Under the pieces are notes generated by a model that was not told where the DNA came from, searched no databases, and saw only the letters and a list, made by a program, of their open reading frames with translations. Shown one piece after another: positions 1 through 5,563 of a stretch of 5,563 bases of DNA. The stretch comes from Gemmatimonadota bacterium. Lineage in GTDB: Bacteria > Gemmatimonadota > Gemmatimonadetes > Gemmatimonadales > GWC2-71-9. The position numbers and the translations under genes were made by a program. The stretch is from the NCBI GenBank assembly GCA_025361465.1, contig JANYAG010000098.1, positions 1-5,563 of the forward strand, written 5' to 3'. Every line of letters begins with the position of its first letter. Position 1 is the stretch's first letter.

Positions 1-441
1 CTCGGTATGCCCGACCCGCTGGAGCACGCCACCCGGACGCGCCCGCAACGGCTGGATGTGACCCGGGCGCCGCAGGTCCGACGGCGAACTCGCCGGATCG
101 ATCGCCACCCGGATGGTGGTGGCGCGATCGCTCGCCGAGATGCCTGTCGTCACGCCGAAACGGCGGGCGGCATCGATCGTGATCGTGAAGGCCGTGGCCT
201 GCGACTCGGAGTTCTGCTCGACCATCTGCGGCAGCTCGAGGCGATCGCATTCCTCCGGCGTCAGCGCCAGGCAGATCCAGCCGCGGCCATGCAGGGCCAT
301 GAAATTGATGGCCGCGGGCGTCACGTGCTCGGCCGCCATCACCAGGTCCCCCTCGTTCTCGCGATCCTCGTCGTCGACGACCACGATCATCCGCCCGGCG
401 CGGAGGTCCGCGATGGCCTGCTCGATTGCCGTGAGGGTCAT
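1..441 (-). CDS. ribB: 3,4-dihydroxy-2-butanone 4-phosphate synthase, RibB or N-terminal part of RibBA (3' end outside window)
   Basis: This enzyme converts ribulose 5-phosphate to 3,4-dihydroxy-2-butanone 4-phosphate plus formate, giving the four-carbon unit of riboflavin in the cytoplasm. The frame is open from ATG at 441 to the left edge (147 codons). Visible RibB motifs are the acidic metal/substrate loop DDEDRENEGD (residues 23-32), NFMALHGRGWIC (46-57), FGVTTGISASDRATTI (95-110), RPGHIQPL (125-132) and RVGHTE (142-147), which holds the conserved substrate-contact residues R27, E28, D32 and the RxGHT stretch. RibB alone is about 200-220 residues and fused RibBA about 400, so at least a quarter of the domain is missing; whether a GTP cyclohydrolase II domain follows cannot be seen. 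The start overlaps the ribE stop as ATGA, with GGGAA five bases upstream of the ATG, suggesting coupled translation. Family assignment is very secure; RibB versus RibBA is open. Confidence 0.95.
   Translation of the reverse strand, partial: MTLTAIEQAIADLRAGRMIVVVDDEDRENEGDLVMAAEHVTPAAINFMALHGRGWICLALTPEECDRLELPQMVEQNSESQATAFTITIDAARRFGVTTGISASDRATTIRVAIDPASSPSDLRRPGHIQPLRARPGGVLQRVGHTE
438..441 (-). promoter_or_regulatory. ATGA stop/start overlap between ribE and ribB
   Basis: The TGA of ribE (440-438) and the ATG of ribB (441-439) share bases as ATGA on the minus strand. Such overlaps usually mean the same ribosomes continue from one gene to the next, tying RibB output to RibE. The overlap is seen directly; coupling is inferred. 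Confidence 0.7.
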
Positions 442-1046
442 GACGTTCCCGCACCAGGAAGATGTGGCTGCATGAACTGCCGGACGTACTTCCCCACGGG
501 ATCTCCCTCGAGATGCACTCGGTCGCCTGGGCGCCGGTCGCCCAGGGTGGTCTGTTCCAAGGTAAACGGGATGAGGGAGACCTGGACCATCGACGCCCCT
601 GGCAGGGCGTTGATGGTCAGGGACACTCCGTCCACCGCGATCGAGCCAAGGGGAATTGACACCTCGGCCACCCCCGGCGGCACCGCGATATCGAGCAGCC
701 GCGCATCGGCCACCTGCCGGACCGAGACGATCGTGCCGACGCCGTCGACATGGCCCTGGACGATGTGGCCGCCCATCCGGTCGCCGGCGCGCACCGCCCG
801 CTCGAGGTTGACCCGCGTCCCCACGGCGTACTCGCCGATCCGCGTCCGCCCGAGTGAGGTGGTGACCGCATGAAACCGGAAGCCGACCGGTTCGATTCGC
901 ATGACGGTGAGGCAGGCCCCATCCACGGCGATGCTCTCGCCGAGCACCACGTCATCCCACGATTCGGCGACAATGAATTCGCAACCGCCATCGACCGCAT
1001 CGATCGCGTGGATGGTCCCGATCGCCGTGATGATTCCGGTGAACAT
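438..1046 (-). CDS. ribE: Riboflavin synthase, alpha chain
   Basis: This enzyme dismutates two molecules of 6,7-dimethyl-8-ribityllumazine to riboflavin and 5-amino-6-ribitylamino-uracil, the last riboflavin step. The 202-residue product has the usual family length (about 200-215) and the expected two lumazine-binding barrels. Barrel 1 starts with MFTGI and includes SIAVDGACLTV (38-48, with C45) and VNLERA (79-84). Barrel 2 begins near MGGHIVQGHVDGVG (91-104, with H99) and includes SIAVDGVSLTIN (135-146, with S142), IPFTLEQTTLG (159-169) and EGDPVGKYV (180-188, with D182 and K186). The near-identical SIAVDG in both halves reflects the internal duplication of the family. The ATG is set by the invariant MFTGI start; TGGAG lies nine bases upstream, inside the end of ribD. 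The gene starts 3 nt after the ribD stop, and its stop overlaps the ribB start. The symbol is ribE in Gram-negative usage and ribC or ribB in some other species. Confidence 0.96.
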   Translation of the reverse strand: MFTGIITAIGTIHAIDAVDGGCEFIVAESWDDVVLGESIAVDGACLTVMRIEPVGFRFHAVTTSLGRTRIGEYAVGTRVNLERAVRAGDRMGGHIVQGHVDGVGTIVSVRQVADARLLDIAVPPGVAEVSIPLGSIAVDGVSLTINALPGASMVQVSLIPFTLEQTTLGDRRPGDRVHLEGDPVGKYVRQFMQPHLPGAGTS

Positions 1047-1049
1047 GCT

Positions 1050-2120
1050 TCAGGGCTCCATGACAAGGAGGGTGTCACACCCGAGCGATTGCCGCTCCAT
1101 CACCTTCCAGCGCGGAGCGGTCTCGATCGTGGAGTTGCCGAGGCCGTCCCACGCCGGAACACCCGGCCCCAGCCAGACGGGACACTGCACCTGATAGACG
1201 CGATCCACCAACCCATCCTGCAGCAGCGCGCCGGCCAGCCGCCCGCCGCCTTCGACGAGCACCGAGTCCACGCCAGCGACCGCCAGGGCGTCGAGCGCCA
1301 CATTCAGATGATCGGCAACGAGCACCCTCGCCCCGGCCTGTTCGAGGTCCGCGCGGCGGACCGCAGGGACCTGTGATCCAACCACCACCAGTACCGGAAC
1401 CGCTCCGGCATCGGCGAAGATCCCGTGCGTCGGGGGGACGCGCCCATCGCGATCGAAGACCACCCGGGCCGGCGGCCGGCGAGGTTGGGACACCGAGCGG
1501 ACAGTGAGCCGCACGTCATCCTGGACGGCCGTCCGGCCGCCGACGGCGATGCCGCCAAACCCTGCCCGGAGCCAGTGCACCCAGGCACGCGCTTCGGCAC
1601 CTGAGACCCAGCGGGAGGCGCCGGTCGCATCGGCGATCTTGCCATCCATGGATACCGCCAGCTTGACCGCGACGAAGGGCCGCTGCGGCGAGCTGAAGCC
1701 ATGGAGGAAACGGAAGTTCTGGCGCGCGGCCTCCCTGGCCAGAATGCCGACATCCACGACGATCCCCGCCTGGCGAAGGCGGGTGATACCCCCACTCGCC
1801 AGGGGATTGGGATCGGGGTTGGCCACCACGACCCGTGCGATCCCGGCGTCCACGATGGCCGCCACGCAGGGAGGCTGCTTGCCGGTGTGTCCGCACGGTT
1901 CGAGCGTCGAATAGAGGGTCGCACCCTTCGCCCCCGGGCCGGCCGCATCAAGCGCAACCCGTTCGGCGTGCGGCCCGCCGAATTCCGCGTGCCAGCCGTC
2001 GCCGATGACCTGGTCGTCGCGCACCACCAGGGCGCCGACCAGGGGATTGGGATGCACCCGACCCCACCCGCGTGCCGCCAGCGTGATGGCGCGAAGCATC
2101 AGGGTCTGGTCAGTCGGCAA
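1050..2120 (-). CDS. ribD: Bifunctional diaminohydroxyphosphoribosylaminopyrimidine deaminase / 5-amino-6-(5-phosphoribosylamino)uracil reductase
   Basis: RibD carries out the second and third steps from GTP to riboflavin: zinc-dependent deamination of the pyrimidine ring, then NADPH-dependent reduction of the ribosyl side chain. With the TTG start the product is 356 residues, near the usual 360-370. The N-terminal deaminase has HPNPLVGALV (23-32), the HAE zinc/proton-shuttle site (H51, E53) and EPCGHTGKQPPC (74-85, zinc ligands C76 and C85). The reductase follows from about residue 145, with FVAVKLAVSMDGKIAD, GASRWVSG, DDVRLTVR and VEGGGRLAGALLQDG. Start choice: TTG at 2118-2120 gives a short leader (MPTDQTLMLRAI) resembling E. 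coli and B. subtilis RibD, puts the zinc histidine close to the E. coli position, and has GGGG six bases upstream. ATG at 2099 is a good alternative. GTG at 2156 overlaps purM by 47 nt, has no clear ribosome site and is unlikely. With TTG the overlap with purM is 11 nt. Confidence 0.94.
   Translation of the reverse strand: MPTDQTLMLRAITLAARGWGRVHPNPLVGALVVRDDQVIGDGWHAEFGGPHAERVALDAAGPGAKGATLYSTLEPCGHTGKQPPCVAAIVDAGIARVVVANPDPNPLASGGITRLRQAGIVVDVGILAREAARQNFRFLHGFSSPQRPFVAVKLAVSMDGKIADATGASRWVSGAEARAWVHWLRAGFGGIAVGGRTAVQDDVRLTVRSVSQPRRPPARVVFDRDGRVPPTHGIFADAGAVPVLVVVGSQVPAVRRADLEQAGARVLVADHLNVALDALAVAGVDSVLVEGGGRLAGALLQDGLVDRVYQVQCPVWLGPGVPAWDGLGNSTIETAPRWKVMERQSLGCDTLLVMEP
1056..1060 (-). promoter_or_regulatory. 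Probable ribosome binding site of ribE
   Basis: The minus strand reads TGGAG nine bases before the ribE ATG. It lies in the last codons of ribD, consistent with the 3-nt spacing and with re-initiation after ribD. It is the best Shine-Dalgarno-like match I noticed in front of a gene in this window. Confidence 0.5.
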
Positions 2121-3135
2121 AGCGTACCCCGCGCGTTCCGCTGCGCACCTCGCCACACGCCCAGGTGGCGATCCCAGCGCTGGCCGCCGCGGCGCGAACG
2201 GCCTCGACCCCCACGGGCGGGACGACCGCGATCATCCCGACACCAAGGTTGAAGACCTCCCGCATCTCCTCGCGCGACACCTGCCCGCCTTCACCGATCA
2301 TGGTGCAGAGGGCCGGCCACCGCCAGGATGCCGGCTCGATGATCGCGTGACAGCCATCGGGAAGGACCCGCACCAGGTTGCCGGCAATGCCGCCGCCGGT
2401 GATATGCGCCAGGCCGTGCACGTGCGGCAGCGCCGGCCGGATCGCGGCGGCATAGCTCCGATGCACGGCGAGCAGCGCGTCGGCGATGGAGGCCCCGCTA
2501 TCTCGAACCGGGGTGTCCAGCGTGCAGTGCATCACGTCGAACAGCACATGGCGGGCAAGGGTATAGCCGTTCGTATGCAAGCCACTCGCTTCATAGGCCA
2601 CCAGAACATCGCCCGGGCGGATCTGGTCACCGTGCAACGCTTCGTCCGCTTCCACCACCCCGATGATCGTCCCGGCCAGGTCGAACGTCTGCTCCGCGTA
2701 GAGGCCCGGCATCTGGGCCGTCTCCCCGCCCGCCAGCGCCATGTCGTGGGCACGGCACGCGCGGGCAATCCCTTCCACCACGCCAAGTATCATCGCCAGC
2801 GGGAGGCGATGCCCGGCGATGTAGTCCAGGAACGCCAGGGGCCGGGCGCCGTGCACCAGGATATCGTTGACGGAGTGGTTGACCAGGTCTTCGCCCACGG
2901 TGTCAAAGCGACCGGCCTGCATCGCGACCAGCACCTTGGTGCCGACACCATCGGTACTCATCACCAGCTGTGGTGCGCGCATCCCCGCCGGGATGCGCAC
3001 CATGCCGCCGAAGGCTCCGATCTGCCCCGCCGAATGCACCGTCCGAGTGCTCGCGACCAACCGGCCGATCTGCTCCTTGGCCGCGTCGGCGCTTGCCAGG
3101 TCCACGCCGGCGACGGCGTACTGCGGCTTGGTCAC
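2110..3135 (-). CDS. purM: Phosphoribosylformylglycinamidine cyclo-ligase (AIR synthetase)
   Basis: PurM closes the imidazole ring in de novo purine synthesis, turning FGAM plus ATP into aminoimidazole ribonucleotide; it is a cytosolic dimer. The 341-residue product matches the family length (about 345). Motifs run in the expected order: AGVDLASADAAKEQI (9-23), GQIGAFGGM (37-45), the nucleotide-binding STDGVGTK (60-67), VNDILVHGARPLAFLDYIA (89-107), GGETAQMPGLY (136-146), DLAGTIIGVVE (152-162), GLHTNGY (185-191), HITGGGIAGN (244-253) and FNLGVGM (295-301). The GTG start at 3135 overlaps the kinase stop as GTGA and gives the normal N-terminus. The frame stays open upstream to about 3627, but that stretch is antisense-like, out of frame with the kinase and lacks PurM similarity. 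No other pur gene is adjacent. Instead purM sits before the riboflavin genes, which use the purine end product GTP. Confidence 0.96.
   Translation of the reverse strand: MTKPQYAVAGVDLASADAAKEQIGRLVASTRTVHSAGQIGAFGGMVRIPAGMRAPQLVMSTDGVGTKVLVAMQAGRFDTVGEDLVNHSVNDILVHGARPLAFLDYIAGHRLPLAMILGVVEGIARACRAHDMALAGGETAQMPGLYAEQTFDLAGTIIGVVEADEALHGDQIRPGDVLVAYEASGLHTNGYTLARHVLFDVMHCTLDTPVRDSGASIADALLAVHRSYAAAIRPALPHVHGLAHITGGGIAGNLVRVLPDGCHAIIEPASWRWPALCTMIGEGGQVSREEMREVFNLGVGMIAVVPPVGVEAVRAAAASAGIATWACGEVRSGTRGVRFAD
3132..3135 (-). promoter_or_regulatory. GTGA stop/start overlap between kinase and purM
   Basis: The TGA of the kinase (3134-3132) overlaps the GTG start of purM (3135-3133). No strong Shine-Dalgarno is visible before the GTG, only a weak purine stretch around GAGCGGG, so purM translation probably depends on ribosomes finishing the kinase. 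The overlap is seen directly; coupling is inferred. Confidence 0.65.
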
Positions 3136-4052
3136 GTCACCCGCTCTGCGGCCGGGATGTGGGTGAGGTCGATGAAGTTGCGGACACGCTCCTCGACATC
3201 GGCGGTCGTCAGTCCCTCGAATCCTTTCACGTCGAAGCCGGACACCGAGAACGACCCCATGGTCGCGCCGTAGACCATCGCGCGACGGAAGTGCTGAGTG
3301 TCCACCGACTGGGCCCGGGCCAGATAGCCCATGAAACCGCCGGCGAAGGCATCGCCGGCCCCGGTGGGGTCGAAGACTTCCTCGAGCGGGTACGCCGGCA
3401 TGTGGAAGGAGCGCCCCGGCTCGATCAGCAAGGCGCCGTACTCGCCCTGCTTGATCACCACGTGCTTCGGGCCGCGCTCGAGGATCCAGCGACCGGCCCG
3501 GTGGATGTTCCAGTCGCCCGACAGCTCCCGCGCCTCGGAATCGTTGACCATGAGCAGGTCCACGCGCTGGAGCAGCTTCATCAGCACGTCGCGCTTCGAC
3601 TGGATCCAGTAGTTCATCGTGTCGCACGCCACCAGCATGGGCGCAGTGACCCGGTCGAGGACGTCGAGCTGGAGCACCGGGTCGATGTTGCCAAGGAAGA
3701 CGAACTTCGCGGCGGCGGCGGCCGGGGCGAGCACCGGCCGAAAATCCGCGAACACCCCCAACCGGGTCTCCAGCGTCTCCCGGCTCTGCAGGTCGTAGGA
3801 GTACTTCCCCTTCCAGCGGAATGACTCGCCCTTGACCCGTTGCACGCCGGACCAGTCGATGCCGCGCGGCGAGAGCCGCTCGAGTTCGGCGACCGGATAG
3901 TCGTCACCGATCACCCCGACCACCCGGACGGGATGCAGCAGGGACGCGGCCACCGAGAAATGCACCGCCGAGCCGCCGAGCGCGTCAGCCGTCTCGCCGA
4001 AGGGCGTGAACACGGAATCGAGGGCAACACTGCCAACTACGAGGAGAGTCAT
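3132..4052 (-). CDS. PfkB-family carbohydrate/nucleoside kinase, substrate unknown
   Basis: This is a ribokinase-like (PfkB) ATP-dependent kinase of 306 residues, normal for the family (about 290-330). The fold markers are an N-terminal strand MTLLVVGSVALDS (1-13), a GG-containing substrate motif GGSAVHFSVAASLL (26-39), NDSEAREL (170-177, the NxxE metal/phosphate motif), IKQGEYGALL (200-209) and the C-terminal signature DPTGAGDAFAGGFMGYLA (228-245) with catalytic base D234 and the anion-hole glycines. Substrate-side features such as HFSVAAS in place of the ribokinase GANQA stretch, plus FRWKGKYSYD (78-87) and VACDTMNYWIQ (141-151), match a conserved group often labelled only 'sugar kinase'; similar sequences have been called nucleoside kinases. 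I would not assign a substrate. The ATG at 4052 is chosen because it begins the first beta strand; frame upstream of it overlaps argS and looks non-coding. It starts 4 nt after the argS stop, and its stop overlaps the purM GTG. Confidence 0.9.
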   Translation of the reverse strand: MTLLVVGSVALDSVFTPFGETADALGGSAVHFSVAASLLHPVRVVGVIGDDYPVAELERLSPRGIDWSGVQRVKGESFRWKGKYSYDLQSRETLETRLGVFADFRPVLAPAAAAAKFVFLGNIDPVLQLDVLDRVTAPMLVACDTMNYWIQSKRDVLMKLLQRVDLLMVNDSEARELSGDWNIHRAGRWILERGPKHVVIKQGEYGALLIEPGRSFHMPAYPLEEVFDPTGAGDAFAGGFMGYLARAQSVDTQHFRRAMVYGATMGSFSVSGFDVKGFEGLTTADVEERVRNFIDLTHIPAAERVT

Positions 4053-4056
4053 CAGA

Positions 4057-5430
4057 TCACATCCGGTCCGGGGCGGAAATGCCAAGCAGGGCGAGACCAT
4101 TGGCCACCACCTGCGCAGTGGCCCGGGCGAGCAGGAGGCGCGCACCTTCGACGGCAGGTGGCTCCCCCAGCACGCGGGAACCGTGATACCAGGCGTGGAC
4201 CATGCGCGCGAGTTCTTCGAGGTAGGTGGTGATCCGGTGCGGCTCGTGCTCACGGGCGGCCCGGGTCACTGCCTCAGGGAACGACAGCAGCTTCTTGACC
4301 ATCGCGACGTCTTCGGCCGACAGCGCGTCGAGGTCGAGCAGCGGGGCGGCGGCAACCCCGGCGGCGTCGGCATTGCGGAGAATGCCGCCCATCCGAGCAT
4401 GAGCCATCTGGACGTAGAACACCGGATTCTCGTCCGTGCGGGCCTTCGCCAGTTCGATATCGAAGGTGAGGTGCGAGTCACCGCGGCGCATCAGGAACCA
4501 GTAGCGGGCGGCATCGACCCCCACTTCCTCGTACAGGTCCCGCAGTGTCACGAACTCGCCCGACCGTTTTGACATCTTCACTTCCTCACCACCGCGCACG
4601 ACCTTCACCAGCTGCACGATGGAGACGGAGAACCAGTCGTCGGGATAGCCGAGCGCAGCCATCGCGGCCCGCATTCGCGGGACGTAGCCGTGGTGGTCGG
4701 CGCCCCAGACGTCGATCACGGCGTCGAAGCCGCGGTCGTGCTTGTCGAGGTGGTAGGCGATATCGGGCAGAAAGTAGGTGTAGCTGCCATCGGACTTGCG
4801 CAGCACCCGATCGCGATCGTCGCCGTGCGCGGTGGTGCGCAGCCAGAGGGCGCCAGCTTCCTCGAACATGAGGCCGGTGGACTCGAGGCGAACCAGCCCG
4901 GCGGCCACCTTCCCCGCGGCGTACAGCGCCTCTTCCGACGTGACCACATCAAAGCGCACGCCGAAATCGGCCAGCGTGGCGTCCTGCTCGGCACGCTGCA
5001 TCGCCACCCCGGCTTCGCGGCAGCGCGCGACTCCCTCGTCCGCCGGCAGGTCGGCAAACGCCTTCCCTTCGCGCTCCAGCAGCGTGGCGGCGTTCTCGCG
5101 GAGGTAGTCGCCGTAATAGCCGCCCTCCGGAATGACGGCCGCGCGACCCACGCCCTCCTGCACCCGCGCCCAGAGCGACTCGGCGAGACGCAGGATCTGC
5201 AGGCCGGCATCGTTGACGTAGAACTCGCGGGTGACCCGGTGACCGGTCCACTCGAGCAGCGACGCGATCCCATCGCCCTGCGCCGCACCGCGCCCGTGAC
5301 CGACATGCAACGGCCCGGTCGGATTGGCCGAGACGAACTCGATGTTGACGGACGTTCCCTGGCCCAACGTCGAGCGGCCGTAGTCCGCCCCGAGCGTGAG
5401 GATGCGGGAGAAGTCGGCACCGAGGGTATC
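4057..5430 (-). CDS. argS: Arginyl-tRNA synthetase (N-terminus missing, broken by fold-back inversion)
   Basis: ArgS is the class I synthetase that charges tRNA-Arg with arginine using ATP. About 457 residues are present of a usual 550-590. Counting from the aspartate codon at 5430, one sees VNIEFVSANPTGPLHVGHGR (28-47) with the HIGH signature as HVGH, NDAGLQI (73-79), WGADHHGYVPRM (242-253), KMSKRSGEFVTL (285-296, the KMSKS-equivalent loop), NENPVFYVQ-like DENPVFYVQMAHAR (333-346) and the anticodon-binding domain ending in LLGISAPDRM. The C-terminus is complete. The N-terminal additional domain and AGPGFINFRL are absent on this strand: homology stops at 5430/5431, where an inverted copy of the same sequence begins. 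The minus frame stays open to the window edge, but codons beyond 5431 are the reverse complement of argS and are not ArgS. TTG at 5367 is not a credible start because it lies inside the catalytic domain. Confidence 0.93.
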   Translation of the reverse strand, partial: DTLGADFSRILTLGADYGRSTLGQGTSVNIEFVSANPTGPLHVGHGRGAAQGDGIASLLEWTGHRVTREFYVNDAGLQILRLAESLWARVQEGVGRAAVIPEGGYYGDYLRENAATLLEREGKAFADLPADEGVARCREAGVAMQRAEQDATLADFGVRFDVVTSEEALYAAGKVAAGLVRLESTGLMFEEAGALWLRTTAHGDDRDRVLRKSDGSYTYFLPDIAYHLDKHDRGFDAVIDVWGADHHGYVPRMRAAMAALGYPDDWFSVSIVQLVKVVRGGEEVKMSKRSGEFVTLRDLYEEVGVDAARYWFLMRRGDSHLTFDIELAKARTDENPVFYVQMAHARMGGILRNADAAGVAAAPLLDLDALSAEDVAMVKKLLSFPEAVTRAAREHEPHRITTYLEELARMVHAWYHGSRVLGEPPAVEGARLLLARATAQVVANGLALLGISAPDRM

Positions 5431-5563
5431 GCCGGGCCCGGCTTCATCAATTTCCGCCTCGCCGCCGATACCCTCGGTGCCGACTTCTCCCGCATCCTCA
5501 CGCTCGGGGCGGACTACGGCCGCTCGACGTTGGGCCAGGGAACGTCCGTCAACATCGAGTTCG
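5334..5563. repeat. Perfect 98-bp inverted repeat with 34-bp spacer at the window end
   Basis: Positions 5334-5431 are the exact reverse complement of 5466-5563; I compared them base by base and found no mismatch. The first mismatch moving inward is at 5432. The right arm ends at the last base of the window, so the repeat may continue outside. The spacer 5432-5465 carries unique argS sequence, including most of the 12-bp palindrome GCCGGGCCCGGC (5431-5442). As single-stranded DNA or RNA the whole region would fold into one long hairpin. Both arms are argS coding sequence, which points to an inverted duplication or chimera rather than a terminator or insertion-sequence end. Confidence 0.95.
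5431..5563 (+). pseudogene. Inverted partial copy of argS (plus-strand fragment, open at right edge)
   Basis: Read on the plus strand from 5431, this stretch encodes AGPGFINFRLAADTLGADF and continues through YGRSTLGQGTSVNIEF to the window end. From the GAT codon at 5467 it is identical to the minus-strand argS. AGPGFINFRL is the conserved ArgS motif just before the catalytic domain, so this copy, not the minus-strand one, shows the true upstream sequence of the gene for about 12 more codons. It has no start of its own because the inverted minus copy lies directly upstream. I infer it is a fold-back duplicate rather than a second functional gene. Confidence 0.85.

Noticed and set aside
7..873. 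Plus-strand open frame of 288 codons antisense to ribB and ribE
   Set aside because: It shows no domain or motif and fully opposes two genes with clear family signatures.
1799..2053. 15-bp direct repeat ccaggggattgggat near 1799 and 2039
   Set aside because: Both copies encode the NPNPL/PNPL type motifs of RibD (DPNPLASGG and HPNPLVGA) with the same codons; conserved protein motifs explain it.
2100..2130. FMN riboswitch before ribD
   Set aside because: ribD begins within the end of purM, so there is no untranslated leader to hold one.
2005..3273. Long plus-strand open frame of about 420 codons antisense to purM and ribD
   Set aside because: It is rich in R, P, H and G, has no recognisable motif, and lies opposite two secure genes; long antisense frames are expected at this GC content.
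3136..3627. N-terminal extension of PurM of about 160 residues
   Set aside because: The frame is open but overlaps the kinase out of frame, has shadow-like composition, and PurM is already full length from GTG at 3135.
2970..3824. Plus-strand open frame of 284 codons antisense to the kinase
   Set aside because: It is a shadow of the kinase gene with low-complexity composition and no family features.
5334..5563. Inverted repeat as an intrinsic terminator, insertion-sequence end or cruciform control element
   Set aside because: There is no T-tract, no transposase and no target duplication, and both arms are argS codons in frame; duplication of coding sequence explains it better.

Overview
The window is a GC-rich, gene-dense bacterial segment. 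Every believable gene lies on the minus strand, and no gap between genes exceeds 4 nt. In transcription order (right to left) the genes are: argS (arginyl-tRNA synthetase, N-terminus missing), a PfkB-family sugar/nucleoside kinase, purM (AIR synthetase), ribD, ribE (riboflavin synthase alpha chain) and the start of ribB or ribBA, which runs off the left edge. Base composition, protein style and use of GTG/TTG starts fit a high-GC soil or aquatic phylum. Gemmatimonadota is my best guess, but that comes from general impression, not a search.

Layout: 1-441 ribB/ribBA (3' end outside); 438-1046 ribE; 1050-2120 ribD; 2110-3135 purM; 3132-4052 kinase; 4057-5430 argS. Junctions are ATGA (ribE/ribB), a 3-nt gap (ribD/ribE), an 11-nt overlap (purM/ribD), GTGA (kinase/purM) and a 4-nt gap (argS/kinase). 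This reads as one co-transcribed, translationally coupled operon whose promoter lies beyond the right edge and whose terminator lies beyond the left edge. No promoter, terminator, FMN riboswitch, tRNA, rRNA, CRISPR array or transposase is visible. The long plus-strand open frames over purM, ribD and argS are antisense shadows typical of high GC.

The genes share a theme. PurM works in the purine pathway that ends in GTP, and GTP with ribulose 5-phosphate are the riboflavin precursors. RibB/RibBA, RibD and RibE carry out riboflavin steps; lumazine synthase (ribH) is not in the window and may follow ribB. The kinase's substrate is unknown.

The one anomalous region is the right end. Positions 5334-5431 and 5466-5563 are a perfect 98-bp inverted repeat around a 34-bp spacer, and both arms are the same part of argS. 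The plus-strand copy carries the true upstream argS motif (AGPGFINFRL), while the minus-strand copy loses homology at exactly that point. This looks like a fold-back inversion at a contig end, most likely an amplification or assembly chimera. I see no convincing previously undescribed biological system here.
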